A DNA stretch of 64,000 bases from Odontocerum albicorne (lineage: Eukaryota > Arthropoda > Insecta > Trichoptera > Odontoceridae), in the NCBI GenBank assembly GCA_949825065.1, contig OX463856.1, forward strand, positions 2,022,702 through 2,086,701, given 5' to 3'. Numbering within the stretch: the first letter of the stretch is position 1; the number at the start of each line of letters is the position of its first letter. A model generated the notes under the pieces. It saw only the letters and a program-made list of their open reading frames with translations, made no database searches and was not told the DNA's origin. Shown here one piece after another: positions 43,381 to 54,070 of this stretch. Position numbers and translations under genes: made by a program.

Positions 43381-43612
43381 AAATAACTTGTGTTTGAACT
43401 TTGTTAATGCCACTTCTGAAATAACTTGTGTTTGAACTTTGTGAATGCCACTTCTGAAATAACTTGTGTTTGAACTTTGTTAATGCCACTTCTGAAATAA
43501 CTTGTGTTTGAACTTTGTTAATGCCACTTCTGAAATAACTTGTGTTTGAACTTTGTTAATGCCACTTCTGAAATAACTTGTGTTTGAACTTTGTTAATGC
43601 CACTTCTGAAAT
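43381..43612 (+). repeat. tandem repeat, 38-bp unit, six copies
   Basis: AACTTGTGTTTGAACTTTGT followed by TAATGCCACTTCTGAAAT recurs six times with an exact 38-bp period and almost no divergence (one GTGAATG variant), so it is young. Confidence 0.97.
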
Positions 43613-43896
43613 CAATTAATGTAAGTAAGATTCATTAGTTTGCATCAAATGACGACTTAACACAAATTTCATTACCGATGTAACATAATGATATCATGGC
43701 TCTTGGAGATGGTCAACTTACAGAACCGCTCCTCTACAAGAAAACTTTCTCTATCTTTAAGATGATGCTCAAGTTTTCAAAGTCCTTCATCGCATAATTT
43801 TAACATCGACGCTTCATTCGTTGAATGTTATTTTGTAAAATATACAACTCTTTAGATTCCACCCTCCTGTTTTTATTGAATAATTTTTCACTTTAA

Positions 43897-44515
43897 CCTT
43901 TCCTTCCCTGTGTTGGGTATCTTCTACACGTTGCTTCTAATAACCATCAATATCTCTACAAATATAATAAATACAAGGTTAAGATTTTAGGTATTCCTCC
44001 ATAATATATTTACGCATTGATTTAAAAAATAATATTAATAATAATCAGAATTTATCGACTACATCGAGGTATTTTGTAAAGATCGAAAACAAATTCGCAT
44101 TTAAACGCTGCGAGTGCCTCGTCTTGACGATAGGTGAATAGTATGCGGGAAGCGCGACACTATATTCGCATCTCACTCTTGCATACTCCACTGAATTGCG
44201 AGGAGCTGAATTGTCTCAACGTCGCAAGCATAGCGTAAGCGCCGGGGTATGCGACTGACGTTCCGCGCCACTAGTAGCTTCTAGGCTTGCAAATAGGTTA
44301 GACGTACGCCCGTTCCGTGAGCGTTGCCAGATGGTTTTTTAATGTTTTCAGCAAATAAATCTCAATTATTATAATTTTTAACTTCAATTATAATTAATTA
44401 AGGGGATTATCTATGAATGTTCTTATTTTTTCGATTTAAATCGCTGATTTTTGATCGCGTACTCACTACCCAACACCGGAACACGCGTTTCATTTTTATC
44501 ACCGTAAGGGAAGGG
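43897..44515 (+). mobile_element. piggyBac-like TTAA element (copy 2, 619 bp)
   Basis: TTAA at 43893-43896 and 44516-44519; ends CCTTTCCTTCCCTGTG and GTAAGGGAAGG. It is the same family as 2653-3283, and nearly identical to the inverted copy at 44937-45556, with which it shares indels relative to copy 1. Confidence 0.92.
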
Positions 44516-44519
44516 TTAA

Positions 44520-44932
44520 TGCGAAAAATTTACACTTAAATCTACAAACAAGTGACAAGCCTGATCCACCTTGCAAAATACTTTTGAATAGTTTGAGAAA
44601 TGCTTTTTTTAAGGCATAAACTCACTAAACAGTAGGGGCATCAAGATTCCCAAAGAAGCCTATGTTGTCATTTTGTTTATGAGAGATTTTTCAGCAGATT
44701 GAATAACGACTTGATATCTTGCTGGAAGGCATGGGATTCAAATCTTAAATGAAAACCAGATTGAAACGCATGTTGGATTTTCCCGGCAACTCTCTTTACG
44801 TGATCTACTTTACCAATTCTGAAATGTCGAAGGGTGCCAGACAAATGAACAAATTTATTAACATATATTCTATTCTTAGTATTAATTTAACACAATATAT
44901 AATTTTCGGGATGGGGTGTATTTAATGACACA
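44520..44932. other. spacer between inverted TTAA elements; unidentified 70-codon minus-strand frame
   Basis: On the minus strand an open frame runs from about 44890 down to a stop near 44680. It reads KFVHLSGTLRHFRIGKVDHV, KRVAGKIQHAFQSGFHLRFE and SHAFQQDIKSLFNLLKNLS, and looks protein-like (amphipathic, mixed charge). There is no ATG at its start. It could be the last exon of a gene, a captured exon or a transposase end. I do not recognise the family. Confidence 0.35.
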
Positions 44933-44936
44933 TTAA

Positions 44937-45556
44937 CCCTTCCCTTACGGTGATAAAAATGAAACGCGTGTTCCGGTGTTGGGTAGTGAGTACGCGATCA
45001 AAAATTAGCGATTTTAAATCGGAAAAATAAGAACATTCATAGATAATCCCCTTAATTAATTATAATTGAAGTTAAAAATTATAATAATTGAGATTTATTT
45101 GCTGAAAACATTAAAAAACCATCTGGCAACGCTCACGGAACGGGCGTACGTCTAACCTATTTGCAAGCCTAGAAGCTACTAGTGGCGCGGAACGTCAGTC
45201 GCATACCCCGGCGCTTACGCTATGCTTGCGACGTTGAGACAATTCAGCTCCTCGCAATTCAGTGGAGTATGCAAGAGTGAGATGCGAATATAGTGTCGCG
45301 CTTCCCGCATACTATTCACCTATCGTCAAGACGAGGCACTCGCAGCGTTTAAATGCGAATTTGTTTTCGATCTTTACAAAACACCTCGATGTAGTCGATA
45401 AATTCTGATTATTATTAATATTATTTTTTAAATCAATGCGTAAATATATTATGGAGGAATACCTAAAATCTTAACCTTGTATTTATAATATTTATAGAGA
45501 TATTGATGGTTATTAGAAGCAACGTGTAGAAGATACCCAACACAGGGAAGGAAAGG
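44937..45556 (-). mobile_element. piggyBac-like TTAA element (copy 3, 620 bp, inverted)
   Basis: TTAA at 44933-44936 and 45557-45560. The reverse complement is almost identical to 43897-44515. Differences are single bases (for example GGTGTTTTG for GGTATTTTG and ATAAATATTATAAA for ACAAATATAATAAA). With copy 2 it forms a giant inverted repeat with a 421-bp centre. Confidence 0.92.
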
Positions 45557-45560
45557 TTAA

Positions 45561-45838
45561 AGAAGGTGTGTTATAAGGAAATAAGCCACGAGGGAGGATT
45601 TTAAGGGGAACAAAGGCTGTTGCCTGACCACACTCCTGCTAAGATTACGCCCTGGCCTGGTAAGAGCTCTCGAAGATAATAATTTTCCCTTCAATGAGAC
45701 ACAAGTGTCAGGGGTCAAAGCTCTTTCTGATAAACTCATATTTTAGGCACCGTAATCCGTGTAGGATACTTTCAATATTGATGACTTCGATGCTGAATAA
45801 CAAGTTTATAAGATTTTTGGGAGGTCTTATCAAAATTT
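45561..45838. other. no gene recognised
   Basis: Nothing recognised. Confidence 0.4.
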
Positions 45839-46440
45839 ATGATTTTACATAAATATTATACTTTACACATACACTTCATTATCAGTACTGATATCCTCCG
45901 AAACTTATATAGTTATCTAATTAGAATCAAATTAGAATATGCATCTACAGTTTGGGCTCCTCATCAGCTCAAATACAAAAAAAAATCCTCAGATAACTGT
46001 GGTACAGAACAAAGGGCGATTATCCAAAATATGCTCACCATGTCGAACTTCTCACGGTGTGTAACTTTAGGAGCCTCGAAACAAGAAGGCAAGAATCCAT
46101 GGAGATATTCCTACTGAAGGTTTTTCAAGGTTGCTTTCACTGTCCCGCGATTCTAGAAGCACTAAATTTATATGTAACCAATAAATATAGCCGTGCAAGG
46201 AATCACCCTCTGTTCTACATACCGACCTTCAGGACGAATATCATGGCTAAACACTCAGTCACGCGTGGTAAAGAGATATAAACCAACTGAATGAGACTGT
46301 TGATATGTTCTCGGTACCGCCTAGCAGTATGAGAAGAATCCTGGCTGATATTCTTCCTAACGAATAAGCTAACGCTAGAAGCATACCCTCTTTGTGTAAC
46401 AGGAGAAATCCGTGCAAAGTGGATAAAAAAAATTATATCG
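45839..46440 (+). mobile_element. LINE family E pol C-terminal region
   Basis: The plus strand reads LYSYLIRIKLEYASTVWAPH and QLKYKKK. After a frame change come CNFRSLETRRQESMEIFLLK, VFQGCFHCPAILEALNLYV, RARNHPLFYIPTFRTNI and KHSVTRGKEIYNQLNETVD. The R-x-K-LEYAS-x-VW-x-P motif and the LETRR block are characteristic of the thumb/C-terminal part of jockey/CR1-type LINE reverse transcriptases. Frame changes and stops show it is inactive. The C-terminal end at 46330-46440 recurs at 3843-3958. Confidence 0.82.
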
Positions 46441-46444
46441 AATG

Positions 46445-46690
46445 TGTTACCATCATAAATTGGAAGATTTACAAAAAGTTTTTTTGTAGTTCGTTTTCTG
46501 CGGTTTTCTAACACATTTTTTCCTAAACATAAACATGCATGGAAAAGTATCGAATCTGATTGTTCCTGCCACCACCTTCTTATCATTGCACTCAACTTAC
46601 CATAATATACAATATTTATTTTGTAATATTTTTGATTTCTGAATAAAAGTGGGTCTGAATCCTGAGTTAGGGCGCTTGTGATGATAGCTT
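46445..46690 (+). repeat. LINE family E 3' UTR
   Basis: It follows the pol C-terminus directly and matches the repeats at 7165 and 20665 (ATTGGAAGATTTAC, GCCACCACCTTCTTATCATT, GGGTCTGAATCCTGAGTTAG). Confidence 0.62.
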
Positions 46691-46789
46691 GCCTTCTAAA
46701 CGGTGCTTTATAAATTGTCGTGTTATTATTGTTTTTATGTAAACTTATTTGCTGAGCTGAAAGGTTGAATAACATAAACCATTTTATAA

Positions 46790-47500
46790 TTCTTCAAAAG
46801 TTGTTGTTGTCTTAGGCGAAATTCACGTTTTCCATGAACTTCAAAAGCGCGAAGCTCATTCGCTTCTTCTTCAGTTTCTTGCTGTTGTTGCACTTGTTGA
46901 AAAACAGGTTTTTTTGTAGCTTTTGCAGCACGATGCTCTTGAATTTCTCTTCAGTTTGATGGTTGTGTTGTATTTGTAGAAAAAATCGTATTTGCTGATC
47001 ATATACGGCACAACTTTCATAGACTTCCTTTGCTGTTTGTCTCTCACGCTGTTGTCTCTAATACTTGCGCATAGACATGTGTGTATATTCAGCGCAATTT
47101 ACTCTTCTTACGTTTAGATCCATCCATGTTTAAAACGTTACTTTAGCTAAAATTTATTAATTCGAAGAATTGTACTATAGCAATAATTTATTAATTCGAA
47201 GAATTCTTGCTGTTATTGCACTTGTAGAAACACACGCTTTTGTTGAGCTTTCACAGCACGATGCTCTTGAATTTCTCTTCAGTTTGATGGGTGTGTTGTA
47301 TTTGTAAAAAAAGTCGTATTTGCTGAGCATGTACGGCACAACTTTCATAGACTTCCTCTGCTGTTTGTCTCTCACGCTGTTGTCTCTTATACTTGCGCAT
47401 AGACATGTGTGTATATTCAACGCAATTTACTTTTCTTTCGTTAAGATCTATCCCTATTTAAAACGTTACTTTAGCAAAAATTTATTAATTCGAAGAAAAT
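46790..47500 (-). pseudogene. Gln/Glu-rich broken frame with internal tandem duplication
   Basis: On the minus strand two units of about 330 bp lie in direct succession (47205-47500 and 46870-47165). Each reads MSMRKYKRQQRERQTAEEVY, ESCAVHAQQIRLFLQIQH and QTEEKFKSIVL (wording of the first unit). The second ends PVFQQVQQQQETEEEANELR and AFEVHGKREFRLRQQQ. Stops occur in both. Low-complexity, repeated Arg/Gln/Glu segments like this occur in the N-terminal parts of some Helitron and Polinton-type proteins in insects, but the assignment is speculative. Confidence 0.45.
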
Positions 47501-48149
47501 TATACCTTTGATAAGTAATAATCTTTTTTATTTAACTAAATCGTAAGAATAGGTGACGCTGCTTAAGTATGTGAAGTCTTAAACCCATTAATTCCCATCA
47601 GCTTATCTTAAGAATTTTGCTTTATTATTTTGTGTATAATATATGGCATTTCTTTATTAACATCAATTTACTCCAGCCAAACAGCTTATCGTGAAAACGT
47701 TAAGCTATTTTAATTCATGACAGATTCTACAAAAAAAAAAAAAAGAATGCATGAATTTAAAGTTAAGTTCATAAATGTCTAATCACTGAGCAATAATTGT
47801 AGAACAATAAGAAATTAATTAATTTAAGGATAAGGAAGGGGCATGGACAAAATTAATGGTAATATAGTATTCTGAATAACGTATTAGTTTCTTAATTCTC
47901 TCTTGAGAGTGATTAAGGATGGTGCACATTTGATCACTTTTGGTAGTTCAATCCACAGTCATGCTGAGAGAACCGCAAATGAAGATATTTAAAATGACGT
48001 GTGGTGTGTTGGCATGAAAATGAGCCATCACTGCACAATCGAAGAGAACGCCCGTGTTCTGAAAGAAAGGGAAAATTTTCATGAATAGCTTAAAGATAAC
48101 TCAGGTTGTTAATCATGCTTAATAGTGTCATTGTACCTTAAATAATATA
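47501..48149. other. no gene recognised
   Basis: AT-rich sequence, nothing recognised. Confidence 0.4.
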
Positions 48150-48212
48150 AATGTTGAACCGGAAAAATATTAATGTTGAACCGGAAAAATATAAACGTTG
48201 AACCGGAAAAAA
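48150..48212 (+). repeat. short tandem repeat, about 22-bp unit, three copies
   Basis: AATGTTGAACCGGAAAAATA occurs three times in a row, the last slightly changed (AACGTTGAACCGGAAAAA). Confidence 0.93.
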
Positions 48213-48824
48213 ACTAATTTCTTGAGCTCTAGCAAAACGCAGTTAATTAACATTAATTCATACACAAAAGTAGTGAAATTTGACAAATAGACATTAAAAT
48301 TCGTGAAATTATTGAAAATATGAAATAATGCTTTGAGAAATAAACCTATAATTCTGAAAGTTTTCGATTCGCAGCAAAGTGTTTTATTAGGGTAGTAAAG
48401 TGACAAAAGGCCCGCCCCTCGGAGTGGCTCGGGGCAATATTTGTGGGGCAAGTTGTAGGGTAATTTAGTGTCAGCAACTAATTACGATTTCTGTGGGTAT
48501 ACTGGGGCCGATCTTGAATTAATTAAAGGCTATTATTTAAATTTGATAATAAAGCATCCTTCTTCACAGGCAGTAACAGATATTAGAGTGGTGGGGCCTC
48601 ACTTATCATAATACGCAAAAAGGACTGAAATCAGACGCAGGAGTTCTGCTTCAGTCTAAATTTATTTCAGGGACTGAATTTCAGTTTTGTTGAAATAAAA
48701 GAAATTTTCTTTTTTTCCGCATATCTGTGCGAATAATTCAGAAAGTTGATAGGTTCCCCTACTAAGGCACTTTAATGACATATAGCCATAAAATTTGAGA
48801 TGAAATTGATTAATGATTTAGAGA
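48213..48824. other. no gene recognised
   Basis: Nothing recognised. Confidence 0.4.
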
Positions 48825-49195
48825 CGCTTGCATAAAAAATGTGATGAGTGCGATAAGATTGGCAATGTGTGGATTAAGATAGTGTGAAGACATCAAAAAT
48901 TTATTTATGAATACAAGTATTTTTAAACAAGATGAAGAGAGAAGATTTAAGATGAACATGAGGAGAAAATTAATGACGAAAGAGTAACTAAGTGTGTGTA
49001 CAAGTCAAGAGGTAAATGGAGCAGAACGTGACTGGATCAAGTTAACAAGGTTTTAAAAAAAGGTAATTTGAGAAGTATAAATAAAGGAAGATTGTGCTTG
49101 ACAAGAGTTTGAATGAGGCGAAAGTTGTGTGCTTGAGTAAATACTTATTCTCGCTGTCTACTCCGTAAGGGACGTCTCAACTTTTCCAGACTTTT
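48825..49195 (+). mobile_element. probable LINE family B remnant
   Basis: GAGTGCGATAAGATTGGCAA, a GGAGCAGAACGTGACTGGAT block, CAAGTTAACAAGG and the 3' block (TATTCTCGCTGTCTACTCCG, TAAGGGACGTCTCAAC) have the layout of the family B tails. No clear motif survives. The deleted mariner at 49203 inserted next to its end. Confidence 0.5.
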
Positions 49196-49202
49196 CAATG
49201 TA

Positions 49203-50158
49203 CGAGGCATATCCAGAAAGTAAGTGTACTGAATTTTTGTAGAATACAATTTTTTTTATTTAAACAAAAAAATTACGTGGTTACCGTAGTACATATGTAA
49301 GCTATTTTTCGACATAGTCGTCATTCCTCTCAATGCAGGTGGGGAAGCGGGGTATCAACTTTTTGATGCCTTCCTCGAAGTAGTTTCCTGCCAACCCCTC
49401 CGTCCACTTCTCCATCTCCTCCTTTACCTCTTCGTCGGTTGAAAACCTTTTTCCACCCATGAGCAGCTTCAGGGAGGTAAAGAGATAGTAATCTGAAGGT
49501 GCTAGGTCAGGGGTATGCGCGGGATGGTTCAGGACATCCCATTTAAACGAGGCGAGCAGTTCCTTCGTGGCGTTGGCCGTGTGTGGTCTGGCATTGTCGT
49601 GCAGCAGGCAGACTCCCTTTGTCAGCATGCCGCTCCTCTTGTTCTGAATCGCCCTCCGCAATTTTTTTAGGGTCTCACAGTATCTTGCAAAGTGGATGGT
49701 CTCCCCTTGAGGCATATATTCAATTAACATTATGCCTTGACAGTCCCAAAACACGGATGCCATGATTTTCTTGGCTGAAATTGTAGTTTTGAACTTTTCT
49801 GGTCATCATGCACAGACGTACGACCGTTTATAAACTCGCGACACCACTTGCACACACTCGTACAATTCATAGCTTTATCACCATATGCAGTTATTACCTC
49901 ATTATAAACCTCAACCGGAGGTTTTTCCTTCCAAACGATATTACGGATGACGCCGCGTAATTCGCACTTGGCAGGAGATTGGATTGACATTTTTCACAAA
50001 ACGTGTTGTCGCGTCGACACTTCTCAACGTACTGACTTCGAACCGGTCTCGTTGCGGAGGGAAAGGGTCAGACTACACGGAAGTGTAGCCAACATGTCGA
50101 AAATAAAATCCATCCGGTCGTGAGAGCCTCAGTACCCTTACTTTCTGGATACGCCTAG
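49203..50158 (-). mobile_element. mariner element, internally deleted (956 bp, copy 2)
   Basis: Inverted ends CGAGGCATATCCAGAAAG and CTAGGCGTATCCAGAAAG (reverse complement of the right). TA lies at 49201-49202 and 50159-50160. The sequence outside the deletion is very close to copy 1 at 939-1894, but the deletion joins different points. Confidence 0.93.
49302..49990 (-). pseudogene. mariner transposase, N- and C-terminal parts fused by deletion
   Basis: From an intact start (MSIQSPAKCELRGVIRNIVW) the frame is open through CKWCREFINGRTSVHDDQ. It then crosses the deletion junction out of frame. The C-terminal half is open in the second frame: MASVFWDCQGIMLIEYMPQG, GVCLLHDNARPHTANATKEL, AHTPDLAPSDYYLF and a proper C-terminus (RNDDYVEK, stop at 49302-49304). 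The second and third catalytic aspartates are intact; the first, with its whole surrounding domain, is deleted. Confidence 0.93.
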
Positions 50159-50160
50159 TA

Positions 50161-50489
50161 TGTAGGAATTCAGGAGGACAAGGACGCGGATTAATAACTT
50201 TCAAAAGTTCTTCAAATAAAAACTCTTCTTTAGAGGAACATAGATGCGGGTGCACAACATGTTCATCAAGTTTGTGGTTTAACTGTGGATCGAAGTTTCT
50301 TTTCTAAAATATTATAATTAAAGGACGACCTTCGTGACATGCTTAATAGTACTAATTTTTTTTGCGGTTTTCTTATAAAAATAACGGGTTCGATACCGAG
50401 GTAGACTGTCCGTGAGAAGAATTTGCTTTCTTAATAGCTCTAAATAAATTGTAATTTTATAAACATACATACGATCTCACCCCCCCCCC
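50161..50489. other. no gene; weak similarity to LINE E 3' UTR
   Basis: 50320-50440 (GCGGTTTTCTTATAAAAATA, GGGTTCGATACCGAGG) loosely resembles part of the family E 3' UTR. A run of 14 C lies near 50479. Confidence 0.35.
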
Positions 50490-50935
50490 CCCTTCACCTG
50501 TTGGCGTAGGCAGAGATGACAGAGCCCCAGATTTTCCTATCAGACACACACACTCTTAGTCTTTTCTACACCTCATCCAACTTCTATGATTTATCTGTTT
50601 TTTTACCATTCCTTCTTTCAGAATATCATTGACTTACCCCAGCCATACTTTCCTTGGTCTTCCTCGCAAATATATATTTGTTTTGTTGGTCTTTATTTTA
50701 TACATCAGCCTTAAGTTCATATTGATCCAATATCACTTCATTTCGTATTCTGTCATACATTGTCAATCCATCTATTCCTCTCAGTGTACGAATGTCTGCA
50801 GCATTTTATCAGCTTTTCTGTCTTTTCCACGTCCATGTATCGCTCTCATACGTCGTTGGCATCAAACAACTATTGTGGACTATCATCTTAGCAGACTTCG
50901 ATACAACTCAGTTCGAGTATACTCGTAAAAGCCCC
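50490..50935 (-). mobile_element. LINE family B tail
   Basis: The minus strand contains AAATATATATTTGCGAGGAA, GACCAAGGAAAGTATGGCTG (reading RPRKVWL-like) and the 3' block GAAAATCTGGGGCTCTGTCA, TCTCTGCCTACGCCAACAGG. Upstream parts resemble 57880-58150 and 52585-53010. Many stops. Confidence 0.65.
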
Positions 50936-51004
50936 ATTGATGTTGTTTCCTATTGCTAAACGCCGAAAAATGATCCTCTTAGTTTTCTGGCATATATTTT
51001 GTTT

Positions 51005-51260
51005 TTTTTTTTATCTAGACATACGGGGGTGTGGACTGAGAGCTCCCCAATGTTTTTGTGGTCGGGCTCGCCCTACATTAGTGGAGTGTGACCGGGGGAA
51101 TGTTGTGGGATGATCGCGTACCTTTTAATGTCTTATATATTAAATGTGTTTTCTACAGTTTGTTTTGAGATGTTACATATATACGATACTCAGAATGAGT
51201 TTATTGTGTGTGTACACATTATGTTCCTGTCAAGGAAACTTTATTTGTTTGTTTGAATTA
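51005..51260 (+). mobile_element. LINE 3' UTR (family G, copy 1)
   Basis: GGGGTGTGGACTGAGAGC, GGTCGGGCTCGCCCTACATT and TTATGTTCCTGTCAAGGAAA, followed by CTTTATTTG, recur in the next feature in the same order and orientation. Confidence 0.72.
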
Positions 51261-51334
51261 ATCTGAGGTGGTATTTGAGGATTTATTTATTTTTCTGCCA
51301 TCTATTTATTTTCTGTTTTTTTTTTCTTCTTCTT

Positions 51335-51573
51335 ATTCTACATGTGCAAGGGTGTGGGCTGAAAAAAATCTGGCGTCCCCATGGCTGGGCTCGCCCTGTA
51401 TTGGTGGGGTGTGTCTTAGCCGAGGGGGTGTTATTATATGAGCCCAAACCTTTGGATAACTTCTGTTCTTAATGTATTCTCTGCAATTTATGTGTTTTTG
51501 AAGTGTTATTAAAATATATTATGTACATACATACCATGTTGCTGTCAATAAACTTATATTATTATTATTATTA
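51335..51573 (+). mobile_element. LINE 3' UTR (family G, copy 2) with (ATT)n tail
   Basis: GGGTGTGGGCTGAAAAAAAT, GGCTGGGCTCGCCCTGTATT and ATGTTGCTGTCAATAAACTT end in a short ATT microsatellite, the usual signature of a LINE 3' terminus. Two tails 80 bp apart in one orientation imply repeated insertion. Confidence 0.78.
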
Positions 51574-51575
51574 TT

Positions 51576-51772
51576 TTTTAACCTGGCGAGTTTATTTCCA
51601 TGTGGCAATCTCTTCCAACCAACCAGAAATATGTTTTTATAGGCCCTAAGTGTTAACCAGACTGGAATCCTATTTAAAAAAATCTGAGTTCCAGCGGGAA
51701 TCGAACCCGCAACCTCCGGATCGGCAGACAAATGTCTTACCACCAGGCCACGGATGTCGTCATCTGAGAAAA
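51576..51772 (-). repeat. tRNA-derived SINE
   Basis: On the minus strand, GTGGCCTGGTGGTAAGACAT (A box) and GCGGGTTCGATTCCCGCTGG (a well-preserved B box) precede a TCTGGTTGGTTGGAAGAGAT tail and CACATGGAAATAAACTCGCC. It adjoins the (ATT)n tail of the LINE. Confidence 0.88.
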
Positions 51773-51779
51773 TTAAGAG

Positions 51780-51870
51780 AATCGAAATACGTGTACTGAT
51801 TCGAAAGTTTGGCACTCTGTCATATCTGCCTACCCCGTCATGTAAACGGACTACTGATGTGCATATGTTG
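51780..51870 (+). mobile_element. LINE family B 3' fragment
   Basis: TCGAAAGTTTGGCACTCTGT and CATATCTGCCTACCCCGTCA repeat the 3' block of family B tails. Confidence 0.5.
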
Positions 51871-52439
51871 AAAAAAATATATTTTTTTAATATTCTAAAA
51901 TTAATTATCACAATTTTAAAAAGCGAAACATTTGATAATATAATTAATAAGAATTTTCAACAAAACAATTAATAACCTTCGTTTGAGTCCGGAATAACGA
52001 AACCATAATCCGCGACACGACAGTCCGATTAAGTCCATCCTCACGGGCGCCGGGAAGAGATTTAGGTCTGGGTCGGCCACCATGGCTCTTATTCAGGCAG
52101 ATATTATGGTCTTGACACCCAGGGCGCTGTTATAGCACCCGCCGCCCACCACCGCCGCCTCACACTCGGACCTAAGGGACAATTATTGAGCCCGACCATA
52201 AATCAAGAGACGGGCATGGGGAATTGTCAGATTTGGTGAAAAAAACAATATTTCATATCAGACCATGTGTTTTGTGTTTGTAATTAAAGAAACTTTGGAT
52301 GATATTATAGTAAAGTCAGAATTGTGATTTCTTTTTCATTATTTCTTTTATTTTCCATTATAAATTTCAACCCCATTTAACTTGACAACCTCTAATGCCA
52401 AATTGATGTGTTTCAATGCTGATTTTTTTTGGTACCAAA
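51871..52439. other. no gene; GC-rich island at 52015-52215
   Basis: About 200 bp (52015-52215) is markedly GC-rich in AT-rich surroundings (ACCCGCCGCCCACCACCGCC). No open frame there resembles a known protein and it does not recur in the window. Confidence 0.45.
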
Positions 52440-52580
52440 TTTTTCAAAATTACTAGCTTGATTTTCACTACTTCAAAATTACTAGCTTGATTTTCACTAC
52501 TTCAAAATTACATAGCTTGATTTTCACTAAATGCCTCTTGAAAATCTTTTTGGTTGGTTCAAAGAGATATAGGACAGGTG
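52440..52580 (+). repeat. SINE-like body with 29-bp triplication
   Basis: CAAAATTACTAGCTTGATTT followed by TCACTACTT occurs three times. The last unit continues into AAATGCCTCTTGAAAATCTT and TTTGGTTGGTTCAAAGAGAT, which resembles the SINE/LINE A tail. Confidence 0.65.
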
Positions 52581-52584
52581 TCAC

Positions 52585-53010
52585 ATTTTCCTATCTCAAT
52601 ACACACGTCTTTTTTACATTCATACATATTGTCATACAACCTTTGCAATTTCTCTTAAATCTCTCATTTTCTTCTTTCAAAACATCATTCTCTTGATTCA
52701 AAGTTTTTTTTTATCTTCCTCCACCACGCCTTCCACTCGCATTGGCATCGAATATAAATTTTGTAGGTCTTTCTTCTTTCATTCATCACACGTGCTCAAA
52801 GTGATCTTCTTTATCTTACTTATCACACCAGTATCTTATTTATCATACATTGACATTCCAAATATTTTTCTAAACATACGAATTTTGACAGCATTTATTA
52901 GACTTTTTTCAGCCTTTTTTAACGTCCACGTTTCACTCCCATACATCAGAGTTGATATTAATATACTGTTGTGGTCTATCATCTTACTACACTGCCAGAT
53001 TTGAGTTAAT
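52585..53010 (-). mobile_element. LINE family B pol remnant
   Basis: The minus strand has GTATGGGAGTGAAACGTGGA (encoding a YGSETW-like step), GAAAGAAGAAAGACCTACAA and stretches parallel to 50700-50900. Frames are broken. Confidence 0.6.
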
Positions 53011-53204
53011 GTGTTTAAATATTATTTATTAGAAACAAATGTTAACTTTTTTAATTTACATAAGAACACTCCCATTTATATTTTTTTCCACATCAACAAT
53101 TTTCATATCTACCCATAACACATAAAAATAAAGGTAATGAAAAAACCGAGTATTTTCCACTTCTTTAATATTTTTTGATATTTCGACCAAAAAAATTAAC
53201 TTTT

Positions 53205-53600
53205 TGGTTTTTCCAATCAATCAATGGCACTACAGCCCATTGTGGGCCCCGGCCTCCTCCAGCAGTCGTCGCCATTTCCGGCTTCTTTTGCTTTTGTTTT
53301 CATAATCGTGTTGTTTCAGATAGACAGGCGATTAACCCATCGTATCCTAGGTCCCTGGTGGGGCTGCCACCTTAAGGCCTGAGACCCTGCCCTGGTTTTC
53401 TGTTAGAGTTTTCCTTCCCTTTGCTGGTGTGGTCTGGTTTTTAGGCGCCAGAGACTCGCCTTTCATCCTTCCGCTATCTGCTATAATCCACATAGTGTGA
53501 CCACATTGCCCAGGGTTCGCGACGGGGACGCTAACGAATCGGACAAGCCAGGAGTGTTGCTGATAGTATGCAACTCGGCGTTCCACAGCATTTTATGGAC
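53205..53600 (-). mobile_element. LINE pol 3' end (family H)
   Basis: The minus strand reads RKWRRLLEEAGAHNGL and a stop, followed by a GATTGATTGG tail near 53212. An R-x-x-WRR-LLEEAG-x-H-x-GL terminus is a familiar end of insect LINE pol proteins. Upstream, 53347-53586 is open in one frame (MERRVAYYQQHSWLVRFVSV) but without a domain I recognise. Confidence 0.68.
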
Positions 53601-53904
53601 TTACACCTTCCAGCATAGTGTAAGTCACTGTGACCCTACTGACAATTCGAACCCCAACTTTTTGATTTTTAGAAATCTAAAATTATCGCGACTTGTCTTG
53701 GGGTAATTATGGACATTTTTTATGTACATCAACCAACTCTATTAAATGCCCCTAAGCACTGGTATAATACTCTCTCAAGGATACTTGATCTTGGTCATTT
53801 TAATGATGGTCTCTCATTCTAGTTGAAATATATCTTTGCACAGTTACTATACTATCACGCAGGTGATTGTTGGTCTATATTTTGTGGGGTAATTATGGGT
53901 CTCC
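53601..53904. other. no gene recognised
   Basis: Nothing recognised apart from a small ACTTACAC...GTGTAAGT hairpin near 53610. Confidence 0.4.
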
Positions 53905-53908
53905 TTAA

Positions 53909-54066
53909 CCACTTGACAGTTTTGCCCGAGCGTGACTCATTTGGGCAAACGACGCTTGAAAGAAACAGTTCCAAGTCGAAATAAGATTTGCCCGAACGAG
54001 GCTCGGGCTTGTCAGTATAAAAAAAACTTCGAGGCCGAGTCACGCTCGGGCAAAACTGTCAAGCGG
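53909..54066. mobile_element. piggyBac-like TTAA MITE (158 bp)
   Basis: TTAA at 53905-53908 and 54067-54070. Inverted ends of 30 bp with a single mismatch: CCACTTGACAGTTTTGCCCG on the left, and CCGCTTGACAGTTTTGCCCG as the reverse complement of the right. The GAGCGTGACTC block follows in both. Internally the GCCCGA/TCGGGC motif is repeated. No coding sequence. Confidence 0.93.
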
Positions 54067-54070
54067 TTAA

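Noticed and set aside
51690..51770. tRNA gene on the minus strand
   Set aside because: Good B box (GGTTCGATTCCCGC), but the sequence runs into the SINE tail and a cloverleaf is not complete.
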